From Streptomyces sp. NBC_00414 (GTDB taxonomy: Bacteria; Actinomycetota; Actinomycetes; Streptomycetales; Streptomycetaceae), in NCBI RefSeq assembly GCF_036038375.1, contig NZ_CP107935.1, positions 7,254,001 through 7,318,000 of the forward strand: 64,000 nucleotides of DNA. The letters are read 5' to 3'. How positions within the stretch are numbered: the first letter of the stretch is position 1; every line of letters starts with the position of its first letter. Under the pieces are notes generated by a model. It was not told the DNA's origin. It ran no database searches and saw nothing but the letters and a program-made list of their open reading frames with translations. The position numbers were made by a program, and so were the translations under genes. Below, in pieces: positions 7,576 through 16,590 of this stretch.

Positions 7576-10500
7576 ATGACGGTGCCGGGGCGCAGGAGCA
7601 GTACCTTCTCTCGGCTGCTCCGGCACGGGTTCACCGACCCCTCGGCCGCCGAGCGGCTGCTGGACAGCCCGGAGCTCGCGGCGGTGACGAACGACCCGGT
7701 CCTGCTCGACGCGCTCGGCGCCACCGCCGACCCGGACCTGGCCCTGCTGGGCCTCGTCCGGATCGTCGAGGCGCAGGAGAACGACGCGGGGCGGCGCGAG
7801 CTGCTCGACACGCTGATCGCGGCGAAGCCGCTGCGCGACCGGCTGCTCGGGGTGCTCGGCGCCTCCGACGCCCTCGGCGACCACCTCGCGCGCCACCCGC
7901 TCGACTGGCAGGCCCTGGTCACGTACGAGCCGCAGGACCTGCATCCCGGCGTCGCGGAGTTCGAGCGCGGGCTCGCCGAGGCGGGCGACCCCGTGTCGCT
8001 GCGGGTCGCCTACCGGCGGTGCCTGCTGTCCATCGCCGCCCGTGACGTGTGCGGGACCACCGATGTCGCCCAGGCCGCGGCCGAGCTGGCCGACCTCGCG
8101 ACCGCCACCCTGCGGGCCGCGCTCTCCATCGCCCAGGCCGCCGCGCCCGAGGACGCCGGGATGTGCCGGCTGGCGGTGATCGCGATGGGCAAGTGCGGCG
8201 GCCACGAACTGAACTACGTGTCCGACGTCGACGTCATCTTCGTCGGGGAGCCCGCCGACGGGGTCGACGCGGCCGACGAGGACAAGGCGATGCGGGCCGC
8301 CACCCGGCTCGCGGCCCATCTGATGCGGATCTGCTCGGAGACCACCGTCGAGGGGTCCATCTGGCCCGTCGACGCCAACCTGCGCCCCGAGGGGCGCAAC
8401 GGACCGCTCGTGCGCACGCTCAGCAGCCACCTCGCCTACTACCAGCGCTGGGCCAAGACCTGGGAGTTCCAGGCCCTGTTGAAGGCACGGGCCGTCGCGG
8501 GGGACGTCGTGCTGGGCGAGAAGTACGTCTCCACCCTGTCGCCGCTCGTCTGGCAGGTCGCCGAGCGCGAGAACTTCGTCGCCGACGTGCAGAAGATGCG
8601 GCGGCGCGTCGTCGAGAACATTCCGCCCGCCGAGATCGAGCGGGAGCTGAAGCTCGGCCCCGGCGGACTGCGGGACGTCGAATTCGCCGTGCAGATGCTG
8701 CAGTTGGTGCACGGACGGGTCGACACGTCACTGCGCAGCGGAACCACCCTCGACGCGCTGAAGGCACTGGCCGCGGGCGGCTACGTGGGACGCGTCGACG
8801 CCGTGCAGTTCGACGAGGCCTACCGCTTCCTGCGGTCCATGGAACACCGCATACAGCTCTTCCGGCTGCGGCGCACGCACCTCGTGCCCGAGGACGAGGC
8901 GGATCTGCGGCGCCTCGGGCGCTCGCTCGGGCTCCGGACCGATCCCGTCACCACGCTGAACCGTGAGTGGAAGCGGCACGCCGGTGTGGTGCGCCGGCTG
9001 CACGAGAAGCTCTTCTACCGGCCGCTGCTCGACGCCGTCGCTCAACTCGCCCCCGGCGAGAGCCGTTTGAGCCCGGGAGCGGCGAGAGAGCGGCTGGTGG
9101 CCCTCGGCTACGCGGATCCGGCCGCCGCGCTCCGTCACCTGGAGGCGCTGGCCTCCGGCGTCTCCCGCAAGGCCGCCATCCAACGGACCCTGCTGCCTGT
9201 CCTGTTGGGCTGGTTCGCCGACTCCGCCGACCCCGACGCGGGGCTGCTCAACTTCCGCAAGGTCTCGGACGCGCTCGGCAAGACCCCTTGGTATCTGCGG
9301 CTGTTGCGGGACGAGGGCGCCGCCGCCGAGAACCTCGCCCGGGTGCTGTCCGCCGGACGCCTCGCCCCCGACCTGCTGATGCGGGCGCCCGAGGCGGTGG
9401 CCCTGCTCGGCAACGGCTCAAGCGGCGGGCTCGTACCCCGTACCCGCGCCCACCTCGAACAGGAGATCCTGTCCGCGGTCGGCCGGGCAGGCAAGGGGGA
9501 GGCCGCGGTCACCGCCGCGCGTGGCGTACGACGGCGGGAGCTGTTCCGTACGGCCGCCATCGACATCGTCAGCTCCTACGGCACCGAGGAGACACCCGCC
9601 AACGCCGACCAGGGCGCACTGGTCGACCTCGTCGGGGGCGCCATCTCGGACCTCACGGCGGCCACCCTCGCCGGCACCCTGCGCGCCGTCGTCCGCGACG
9701 GCTGGGGTGAGACACTGCCCACCCGCTTCGCGGTCATCGGCATGGGCCGCTTCGGCGGCCACGAACTGGGTTACGGGTCCGACGCGGACGTGCTGTTCGT
9801 CCACGAGCCCCGGGAGGGCGTGGGCGAGGAGGAGGCCTCGCGGGCCGCCAGCACTGTCGTCTCCGAGATGCGCAGACTGCTGCAGATCTCCAGCGCCGAT
9901 CCGCCGCTGCTCATCGACGCCGACCTGCGGCCCGAGGGCAAGTCCGGGCCGCTCGTACGGACGTTGAAGTCCTACGAGGCCTACTACCGGCGCTGGTCAC
10001 TGGTGTGGGAGTCGCAGGCGCTGCTGCGGGCCGAAGTCGTCGCGGGGGACGAGGAGTTGGGACGGCGGTTCCTCGACCTCGCCGATCCGCTGCGGTATCC
10101 GGCGGAAGGACTCGGGGAGGACGCCGTACGGGAGATCCGGCGGCTCAAGGCCCGGATGGAGACCGAGCGGATGCCCCGCGGGGCCGATCCGACGCTGCAC
10201 ACCAAGCTGGGGCGGGGCGGGCTGTCCGACGTGGAGTGGACCGTGCAGTTGCTGCAGCTGCGGCACGGGTGGGTGGAGCCGGGGCTTCGGACCACCCGCA
10301 CGCGGGAGGCGCTCGCCGCCGCCTGTGCGGCCGAGCTGATCTCCGGGGAGGATGCGTCGACGCTCGACGAGGCGTGGGTGTTGGCGACTCGGGTGCGGAA
10401 CGCCGTGATGTTGGTTCGGGGGCGGGCGGGGGACACGTTTCCGTCCGACGGGCGGGAGTTGGCGGCGGTGGGTCGGTATCTGGGTTACGGCCCCGGGCAT

Positions 10501-10581
10501 GTGGGGGACATGCTCGATGACTATCGGCGTACGACGCGGCGGGCGCGGGCGGTCGTGGACGAGCTGTTCTACGGCGGGTGA
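7576..10581 (+). CDS. glnE: GlnE, bifunctional GS adenylyltransferase/adenylyl-removing enzyme
   Basis: 1,001 residues with two nucleotidyltransferase domains, as in the family. Both carry a G-G-H-E-L-x-Y-x-S-D-x-D core: GGHELNYVSDVDV near residue 210 and GGHELGYGSDADV near 727. It adenylylates and de-adenylylates a tyrosine of glutamine synthetase I, most likely Tyr397 of the GlnA encoded at 59129-60538. The ATG at 7576 has GGAGG five bases upstream, and the protein then has normal length; two earlier in-frame ATGs lack better sites. It is followed by a large palindromic repeat. Confidence 0.95.
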   Translation: MTVPGRRSSTFSRLLRHGFTDPSAAERLLDSPELAAVTNDPVLLDALGATADPDLALLGLVRIVEAQENDAGRRELLDTLIAAKPLRDRLLGVLGASDALGDHLARHPLDWQALVTYEPQDLHPGVAEFERGLAEAGDPVSLRVAYRRCLLSIAARDVCGTTDVAQAAAELADLATATLRAALSIAQAAAPEDAGMCRLAVIAMGKCGGHELNYVSDVDVIFVGEPADGVDAADEDKAMRAATRLAAHLMRICSETTVEGSIWPVDANLRPEGRNGPLVRTLSSHLAYYQRWAKTWEFQALLKARAVAGDVVLGEKYVSTLSPLVWQVAERENFVADVQKMRRRVVENIPPAEIERELKLGPGGLRDVEFAVQMLQLVHGRVDTSLRSGTTLDALKALAAGGYVGRVDAVQFDEAYRFLRSMEHRIQLFRLRRTHLVPEDEADLRRLGRSLGLRTDPVTTLNREWKRHAGVVRRLHEKLFYRPLLDAVAQLAPGESRLSPGAARERLVALGYADPAAALRHLEALASGVSRKAAIQRTLLPVLLGWFADSADPDAGLLNFRKVSDALGKTPWYLRLLRDEGAAAENLARVLSAGRLAPDLLMRAPEAVALLGNGSSGGLVPRTRAHLEQEILSAVGRAGKGEAAVTAARGVRRRELFRTAAIDIVSSYGTEETPANADQGALVDLVGGAISDLTAATLAGTLRAVVRDGWGETLPTRFAVIGMGRFGGHELGYGSDADVLFVHEPREGVGEEEASRAASTVVSEMRRLLQISSADPPLLIDADLRPEGKSGPLVRTLKSYEAYYRRWSLVWESQALLRAEVVAGDEELGRRFLDLADPLRYPAEGLGEDAVREIRRLKARMETERMPRGADPTLHTKLGRGGLSDVEWTVQLLQLRHGWVEPGLRTTRTREALAAACAAELISGEDASTLDEAWVLATRVRNAVMLVRGRAGDTFPSDGRELAAVGRYLGYGPGHVGDMLDDYRRTTRRARAVVDELFYGG

Positions 10582-10596
10582 CGCCGGGTTCTCCTC

Positions 10597-10719
10597 GGGG
10601 GCTCCGCCCCCGAACCCCCGGTCCTCAGACGCCGGACGGGCTGCACGCATTTCAGCCCGTCCGGCGTCTGAGGACGAGCGCGAAGCGCGATTTCGGGGGC
10701 GAGGGGGCGCAGCCCCCAT
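10597..10719. repeat. Nested palindromic intergenic repeat after glnE
   Basis: An inner perfect 23-bp inverted repeat (10621-10643 and 10653-10675, containing CGCCGGACGGGCTG) is flanked by GGGGGCTCCGCCCCC and GGGGGCGCAGCCCCC. The same inner module occurs in the 63718-63907 element. It separates the convergent glnE and EamA genes and extends into the latter's coding end. A terminator role is likely. Confidence 0.85.
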
Positions 10720-11599
10720 GCGTGGTCGGGAACGGGAAGGGGCGGCGGTGGCGACTCAAAGCCACCCCGGCCAGCACCACACCCATCCCCGCGAGCACCC
10801 GCCACCCGACCTCCTCGCCCAGGAAAAGCGCACCCAACCCCACCGACACCACCGGCAGCAGATACCCCACCGTCGCCGCACTCGTGGCCCCCTCGTCCGC
10901 GATCAGGCGGTAGTTGAGATAGAACGTGACCCCCGTCCCGAGAACACCGAGCGCGGTCACCGCCAGCAGCCCCGTGATGTCGGTCCGGACGGCCCCGGCG
11001 GCGGGAAGCGCCACGCACGTCCACCCCGTGGCCGTCAGAAGCTGCGCCGCCGATACGGCCAGCGGCGCCGCCCGCCCGGTCAGCGTGCGCGCCATGTACG
11101 CGAAGGCGACCGCATAGCTCGCCGCCGCGGCCAGCAGCGCCACCGCACCCCAGGTCAGCAGACCCGAACGGTGCCACGGGGCGAAGATCAGGAGCGTACC
11201 GGCGAAGCCCAGGAACAGGCCGGCCAGGCGCGTGCGGCCGAGCCCGCGGTCCGTGCCGAGGGCGATCCCGATCAGCAGCGACCACAGGGGAGTTGTCGCG
11301 TTCAGCACGCCCGCGATGCCGGAGTCCACCGTCTGCTCACCGACGCTGAAGAGGGCGAAGGGGATCGCGTTGCAGAACAGGGCGGCGACGACGAGGTGGC
11401 CCCACGTCCCGCGGTCGCGTGGGAGGCGCTGGCCGGCCGAGCGGGCCAGGAGGAGGAGCACGGCCGTGCCGAGGGCGCAGCGGGTGATGGTGATCTGGGC
11501 CGGGGACAGGCCGTGGTTCAGGGCGAGTTTGATCCACAGGAAGCCCGACCCCCAGAGGAGGGCCAGGGCAGCCATGCGCAGGGACGAGGTGAGCGGCAT
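10652..11599 (-). CDS. EamA/DMT-family exporter
   Basis: About 315 residues with ten hydrophobic segments and two EamA repeats (LALLWGSGFLWIKLALNH early, GVTFYLNYRLIADEGATSAA late). Such inner-membrane drug/metabolite transporters export amino acids or other small molecules. The ATG at 11599 was chosen because the protein then begins just before the first membrane segment. A divergent LysR gene lies 71 bases away. The last 30 or so residues are polar and encoded by the palindromic intergenic repeat, so the native C-terminus was probably shorter. Confidence 0.87.
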   Translation of the reverse strand: MPLTSSLRMAALALLWGSGFLWIKLALNHGLSPAQITITRCALGTAVLLLLARSAGQRLPRDRGTWGHLVVAALFCNAIPFALFSVGEQTVDSGIAGVLNATTPLWSLLIGIALGTDRGLGRTRLAGLFLGFAGTLLIFAPWHRSGLLTWGAVALLAAAASYAVAFAYMARTLTGRAAPLAVSAAQLLTATGWTCVALPAAGAVRTDITGLLAVTALGVLGTGVTFYLNYRLIADEGATSAATVGYLLPVVSVGLGALFLGEEVGWRVLAGMGVVLAGVALSRHRRPFPFPTTHGGCAPSPPKSRFALVLRRRTG

Positions 11600-11670
11600 G
11601 CGTCCACGGTGAGCCACGTACTCTGTAAGGACAAGTGAAAGATGTTGCATGGACCGTTAACCTGTCCTAC

Positions 11671-12603
11671 ATGCTTGATGTGCGACGCATGCAGATGCTC
11701 AGGGCCGTGGTGACCAGCGGCTCCGTGACGGCGGCGGCGACCCGGCTCGGCTACACGCCCTCGGCGGTCAGCCAGCAGATCGCGGTACTGGAGAAGGAGG
11801 CCCGCACACCCCTGCTCGAACGGGTCGGACGGGGCGTGCGGCCCACCGAGGCCGGGCTGCTCCTCACCGGCTACGCGGACGTCATCGGCCGCCAGGTCGC
11901 CGAGGCCGAGACCGCGCTCGCCGACCTGCGGGCGGGCCGTACGGGGCGGCTCGCGGTGCGGTACTTCGCGACGGCGGGGGCCGCCCTGGTCGCCCCGGCG
12001 GTGGCCCGGGTACGGGCCGAACACCCGGGGGTGCGGATCGAGTTGAAGCTCACCGACCCCGAGGACCCGCTGCCGGACGTACGGGAGGGCAGGGCGGACC
12101 TGGCCCTCGTGGTGCGTCCGGAGAGCGAGAGCCATGAGGAGGGGGAGGAGGCGGCCGGGGTGGACGGTGTGCGGCTGGTGCGGCTGCTCGACGATCCGTA
12201 TCTCGCCGTGCTGCCGAAGGGGCACCGGCTGGCCGGACGGCGGACCGTGGCGCTGGCCGACCTCGCGGAGGAGCCGTGGGTGGGCAGTGAGTGGCCCGGA
12301 CCCTGCCTGGACGCGCAGCTCTCGGCATGCGAGACCGCCGGGTTCCGGCCCCGGTTCGTGGTGGAGAGCGAGGACTACGTGACCGCGCAGGGGTTCGTCG
12401 CGGCGGGCCTCGGCGTGAGCCTGGTCCCGCGCCTGGGCCTCGGCAGCAGGCACCCCGGAGTGGTCGTACGGGAGGTCCGCCGGCCGGAGCCGGTCCGGGT
12501 GATCTTCGCCGCCGTACGGGAGGCGGCGCCCCCGACACCCGCGCTGCGGAGCTTCCTCCAGGCGCTGAGGGAGGCCGACGGAGACGGTGGGGGCGGGGAG
12601 TGA
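11671..12603 (+). CDS. LysR-family transcriptional regulator
   Basis: 310 residues: an N-terminal winged helix (MLDVRRMQMLRAVVTSGSVT, helix-turn-helix PSAVSQQIAVLEKE) and a two-lobed LysR effector domain from about residue 90. The ATG at 11671 aligns with family starts. It faces away from an EamA exporter, the classical arrangement for a LysR regulator controlling export of a metabolite such as an amino acid. The effector cannot be predicted. Confidence 0.9.
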   Translation: MLDVRRMQMLRAVVTSGSVTAAATRLGYTPSAVSQQIAVLEKEARTPLLERVGRGVRPTEAGLLLTGYADVIGRQVAEAETALADLRAGRTGRLAVRYFATAGAALVAPAVARVRAEHPGVRIELKLTDPEDPLPDVREGRADLALVVRPESESHEEGEEAAGVDGVRLVRLLDDPYLAVLPKGHRLAGRRTVALADLAEEPWVGSEWPGPCLDAQLSACETAGFRPRFVVESEDYVTAQGFVAAGLGVSLVPRLGLGSRHPGVVVREVRRPEPVRVIFAAVREAAPPTPALRSFLQALREADGDGGGGE

Positions 12604-12618
12604 CCCGGCCCCGGACTC

Positions 12619-13521
12619 TCAGGCCTTGGTCCCGACCCTGGCCCTGGCCCTGGCCCTGACTCTGGGCCAGGGCTTGGGTCCGGCTCCGGGCGGGACCTGC
12701 CGCGGAAGCGCGTACGGCAGGGATCCGTACCAGATTCTCGCCACCGCGAAGCCGAACGCCAGGCAGGCCATGCCGCCCACCGCGTCCAGCCAGAAGTGGT
12801 TGGCCGTGGCGACGATGACCACCAGGGTCGCCACGGGGTAGAGCAGACCCAGGACCCGTACCCACGGGACGGACGCCAGGGCGAAGATCGTGAGGCCGCA
12901 CCACAGGGACCAGCCGATGTGCATGGAGGGCATCGCGGCGTACTGGTTCGACATGCTCTTCAGGTCGCCGGAGGCCATCGAGCCCCAGGTCTGGTGGACC
13001 ACGACCGTGTCGATGAAGTCGTTGCCGTTCATCAGGCGCGGCGGGGCCAGCGGATACAGGTAGTAACCGACCAGTGCCACGCCCGTGGTGGCGAAGACGA
13101 CCGTGCGGGTGGCCGCGTACCGGCCGGGGTGGCTGCGGTAGAGCCACACCAGGACGCCGATGGTCACCACGAAATGCAGGGTCGCGTAGTAGTAGTTCAT
13201 ACCGACGATCAGCCAAGTCACCGAGTTCACGGTGTGGTTGACGGACTCCTCCACGGCGATGCCGAGGTGGTGCTCCGTCCTCCAGAGCCAGTCGGCGTTC
13301 TCCAGCGCCTGGGTCCGCTGCTCCGGAACCGCGTTGCGGATCAGTGAGTACGTCCAGTAACTCACGCCGATGAGCAGGATCTCGAACCAGAGCCGGGGGC
13401 GGCGGGGCGTGCGCGGCCTTCGCAGGAAACGGTGTCCCGCGCTGCCGTGCGCCTCGTCCGCGACGGGCTGTGGAGGGGCCTGCTCCTGGCCTTCCAGTGT
13501 CGTCACGGTGCTCTCACCCAT
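12619..13521 (-). CDS. PAP2-superfamily membrane protein
   Basis: About 300 residues with six hydrophobic segments and a polar N-terminal tail. The PAP2 phosphatase/transferase signature is partly visible as AMPSMHIGWSLW and ANHFWLDAVGG, which supply the Ser-His and His-Asp motif residues. The pattern resembles the inositol-phosphoryl/lipid-phosphate branch of PAP2 proteins. The ATG at 13521 avoids a proline/arginine-rich upstream extension. The C-terminus is basic (RVRARARARVG) and encoded by a CCCTGG-repeat tract. The substrate is probably a membrane lipid phosphate but is not defined. Confidence 0.83.
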   Translation of the reverse strand: MGESTVTTLEGQEQAPPQPVADEAHGSAGHRFLRRPRTPRRPRLWFEILLIGVSYWTYSLIRNAVPEQRTQALENADWLWRTEHHLGIAVEESVNHTVNSVTWLIVGMNYYYATLHFVVTIGVLVWLYRSHPGRYAATRTVVFATTGVALVGYYLYPLAPPRLMNGNDFIDTVVVHQTWGSMASGDLKSMSNQYAAMPSMHIGWSLWCGLTIFALASVPWVRVLGLLYPVATLVVIVATANHFWLDAVGGMACLAFGFAVARIWYGSLPYALPRQVPPGAGPKPWPRVRARARARVGTKA

Positions 13522-13661
13522 AGGGACAGAGTCTGCCAGATGAGCCTTTCCCGACCGATCATCCCTTGGGTGGGTCCTGGTCGCACGTTCTACACCTGAA
13601 GTAGGTGGAGCACTACTCCCTGCGCACGACGGCACGCATGATCACGCGCGATGATGTGCGG

Positions 13662-14696
13662 TCACGTGCGATTGCGGTCCCCGGGGGACGAAGCCGTCGA
13701 GCCCCGCACCACCAGTTCCGGCATGAACACGAACTCGCTGTGGGGCGCCGGTGTCCCGCCGATCTCCTCCAGCAGCGTACGCACCGCGGCCTGGCCCATC
13801 GCCGGTACCGGCTTGCGGACCGTGGTGAGGGGCGGGTCCGTGAAGGCGATCAGCGGGGAGTCGTCGAAGCCGACGACGGAGATGTCGTCCGGGACTTCGA
13901 GGCCGCGCTGCCGGGCCGTCCGTATGGCACCCAGCGCCATCATGTCGCTGGCGCAGACGATCGCCGTGCAGTCGCGGTCGATGAGCGCCGCCGTGGCCGC
14001 CTGTCCGCCCTCCAGCGTGTACAGCGAGTGCTGGACCAGGCGCTCCTCGATGTCGGCCGCGGCCAGGCCCAGCAGGTCCTGCATCGTGCGGACGAAGCCC
14101 TCGATCTTGCGCTGCACCGGCACGAACCGCTTCGGCCCGAGCGCGAGACCGATCCGGGTGTGGCCGAGCGAGACGAGGTGCGTGACCGCCAGGGCCATCG
14201 CCGCCCGGTCGTCCGGCGAGATGAAGGGCGCCTGCACCTTCGGCGAGAAACCGTCGACGAGGACGAACGGCACTCCCTGCCCGCGCAGTTGCTCGTAGCG
14301 CTGCATGTCCGCGGAGGTGTCCGCGTGCAGTCCGGAGACGAAGATGATGCCGGCGACCCCCCGGTCGACCAGCATCTCGGTCAGCTCGTCCTCGGTGGAG
14401 CCGCCCGGAGTCTGGGTCGCGAGGACCGGCGTGTAGCCCTGCCGCGTCAGCGCCTGACCGATGACCTGGGCCAGGGCCGGGAATATCGGGTTCTCCAGCT
14501 CCGGGGTTATCAGCCCGACGAGCCCCTCGCTGCGCTGGCGCAGACGGACGGGACGCTCGTAGCCGAGCACGTCGAGCGCGGCCAGAACGGACTGGCGGGT
14601 GGTGGCGGCGACGCCCGGCTTCCCGTTCAGGACGCGGCTGACGGTCGCTTCGCTCACCCCCGCCTGCGCTGCGATGTCGGCAAGCCGTGTGGTCAC
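13662..14696 (-). CDS. malR: MalR, LacI-family repressor of maltose/maltodextrin genes
   Basis: 344 residues from the GTG at 14696, the usual length, with the LacI helix-turn-helix at the very start (TRLADIAAQAGVSEATVSRV) and hinge LNGKPGVA, then a periplasmic-binding-like sensor domain. An in-frame ATG at 14789 has a better ribosome site (GAGGGA) and would add 31 low-complexity residues, so it is a real alternative. It is divergent from malEFG. In Streptomyces this protein represses malE and alpha-amylase genes until maltose or maltotriose is present. LacI-type dyads lie in front of malE, the amylase and the pullulanase genes here. Confidence 0.93.
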   Translation of the reverse strand: MTTRLADIAAQAGVSEATVSRVLNGKPGVAATTRQSVLAALDVLGYERPVRLRQRSEGLVGLITPELENPIFPALAQVIGQALTRQGYTPVLATQTPGGSTEDELTEMLVDRGVAGIIFVSGLHADTSADMQRYEQLRGQGVPFVLVDGFSPKVQAPFISPDDRAAMALAVTHLVSLGHTRIGLALGPKRFVPVQRKIEGFVRTMQDLLGLAAADIEERLVQHSLYTLEGGQAATAALIDRDCTAIVCASDMMALGAIRTARQRGLEVPDDISVVGFDDSPLIAFTDPPLTTVRKPVPAMGQAAVRTLLEEIGGTPAPHSEFVFMPELVVRGSTASSPGDRNRT

Positions 14697-14918
14697 GGGA
14701 TTGGACTGTACCGGCCGGGGATCGCGTTGCCCACTGAACGAACGCCGTGCACGGGCATGTGGACGGCCCGCTCCGGGCTGCTGCGTCATCGCGTTCCCTC
14801 GTGATTCTGGTCGGCACTGTCGTGTGGGGGTGGTCGTGGTCCGCCGCGTGCGCCCGTGGGGGCGGGGTGGTTCCTGCAAGGCGCCGAGGGCCGATGATCC
14901 CCGTGACGGACGGGTATG

Positions 14919-14930
14919 GCAAGAGCTTGC
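14919..14930. promoter_or_regulatory. Candidate MalR operator, distal malE site
   Basis: GCAAG-AG-CTTGC dyad, followed by another CTTGC half-site at 14936-14940, in the malR-malE gap. It shares half-sites with the three other operators described here. It could serve malR, malE or both. Confidence 0.6.
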
Positions 14931-15037
14931 AGAGTCTTGCACAGCGGTCCCACACCCTACGAATCCCCCTGTGGCAAGGCATCCAGGCAGATCAGGACGG
15001 TTCCGAAGAGGTCACGGCGGGGTAACTGTCCCTCGGT

Positions 15038-15058
15038 CTTGCACTTTTTTGCTGCAAG
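15038..15058. promoter_or_regulatory. Candidate MalR operator, proximal malE site
   Basis: CTTGCA-N9-TGCAAG, containing TTGCTGCAA at 15049-15057, lies 136 bases before the malE start. It is a typical LacI-family site and the best candidate for the malE promoter operator. Confidence 0.65.
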
Positions 15059-15193
15059 GCCTTTCGCGACGCTTTCATCGCTGTTACGTTCACGTCGCCC
15101 GACGGCGGCAACGGTGCGGTCGGCGAGTCGGCAGGGACGGCGGACGGGACCGCCCCCTCGAAGCACACGGGCTTTCACCCTCAAGGAGAACTC

Positions 15194-16468
15194 ATGCGGC
15201 GTGGCATAGCGGCCACCGCACTGGTGGCGTCCCTCGCTCTCGCGGCGACGGCCTGCGGCGGAGACAGCGACGACAGTGGCAAGGCGGACGGCCCGGTCAC
15301 CCTCACGTGGTGGGACACGTCCAACGCCACCAACGAGGCACCGACGTACAAGGCCCTCGTGAAGGAATTCGAGAAGGCCAACCCGGACATCAAGGTCAAG
15401 TACGTCAACGTGCCCTTCGACCAGGCGCAGAACAAGTTCGACACCGCCGCCGGTTCCAAGGGCGCTCCGGACGTCCTGCGGTCCGAGGTCGGCTGGACCC
15501 CAGCGTTCGCCAAGAAGGGCTTCTTCCTGCCGCTCGACGGCACCGAGGCCCTCGCGGAGCAGGACAAGTTCCAGCCCAGCCTGATCGAGCAGGCCAAGTA
15601 CGAGGGCAAGACGTACGGTGTGCCGCTGGTCACCGACACCCTCGCGCTGGTCTACAACAAGAAGCTCTTCGCGAAGGCCGGCATCGACGCGGCGCCCACC
15701 ACCTGGGCCGACCTCAAGACGGACGCCGGCACCGTGAAGAAGAAGACGGGCGTCGACGGCTACTGGGGCTCCACCCAGGCCTACTACGCGCAGTCGTTCC
15801 TCTACGGCGAGGGCACCGACACGGTCGACGCCGACGCCAAGAAGATCACCGTCAACTCGCCCGAGGCGGTCAAGGGCTACGAGACCTGGCAGGGCCTGTT
15901 CGACGGCAAGGGCCTGCACAAGGCCGACACCACCGCCGACGCGTACGCCCACATCCAGGACGCCTTCGTCAACGGCAAGGTCGCCTCGATCATCCAGGGC
16001 CCGTGGGAGATCACGAACTTCTACAAGGGCTCGGCCTTCAAGGACAAGGGCAACCTCGGTATCGCCACCGTCCCGGCCGGCAGCAGCGGCAAGGCGGGCG
16101 CCCCGACCGGCGGCCACAACCTCTCCGTGTACGCGGGCTCGGACAAGGCCCACCAGGAGGCCTCGCTCAAGTTCCTGAAGTTCATGACCTCGGCGAAGTC
16201 CCAGGAGACCGTCGCGCTCAAGAACTCCACGCTGCCGACCCGCGACGACGCCTACACCACCGAGGTCAAGTCCGACCCGGGGATCGCCGGCTACCAGGGC
16301 GTGCTCGCCGCGGCCCAGCCGCGTCCGGCGCTGCCCGAGTACAGCTCCCTGTGGGGTCCGCTCGACACCGAGCTGCCCAAGGTCGCCGGTGGCAAGGAGT
16401 CCCTCGACAAGGGCCTGAGCAACGCCGAGACCGCGATCGCCAAGCTGGTCCCGGACTTCAGCAAGTGA
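15194..16468 (+). CDS. malE: MalE, maltose/maltodextrin-binding lipoprotein
   Basis: 424 residues. A lipoprotein signal ends in LAATAC with the lipid-carrying Cys at 21, then a Gly/Asp/Ser linker and a family-1 sugar-binding protein (VTLTWWDTSNATNE, later IIQGPWEITNF). Anchored outside the membrane, it captures maltodextrins and delivers them to MalFG. AAGGAG lies seven bases before the ATG. The gene heads malE-malF-malG; no ATPase is encoded in the cluster, which fits Streptomyces use of the shared MsiK ATPase encoded elsewhere. Confidence 0.95.
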   Translation: MRRGIAATALVASLALAATACGGDSDDSGKADGPVTLTWWDTSNATNEAPTYKALVKEFEKANPDIKVKYVNVPFDQAQNKFDTAAGSKGAPDVLRSEVGWTPAFAKKGFFLPLDGTEALAEQDKFQPSLIEQAKYEGKTYGVPLVTDTLALVYNKKLFAKAGIDAAPTTWADLKTDAGTVKKKTGVDGYWGSTQAYYAQSFLYGEGTDTVDADAKKITVNSPEAVKGYETWQGLFDGKGLHKADTTADAYAHIQDAFVNGKVASIIQGPWEITNFYKGSAFKDKGNLGIATVPAGSSGKAGAPTGGHNLSVYAGSDKAHQEASLKFLKFMTSAKSQETVALKNSTLPTRDDAYTTEVKSDPGIAGYQGVLAAAQPRPALPEYSSLWGPLDTELPKVAGGKESLDKGLSNAETAIAKLVPDFSK

Positions 16469-16590
16469 GCCCGGGTGGCCGCCGGACCGTCCCGCCCGCC
16501 GTGGCGGGAACGGTCCGGCGGCCACCGGCCATGCCCACGCCCACGACAGGCCTGCTGATCAGCCCCTGATTTTCCAGAAGGTGTCGAACC

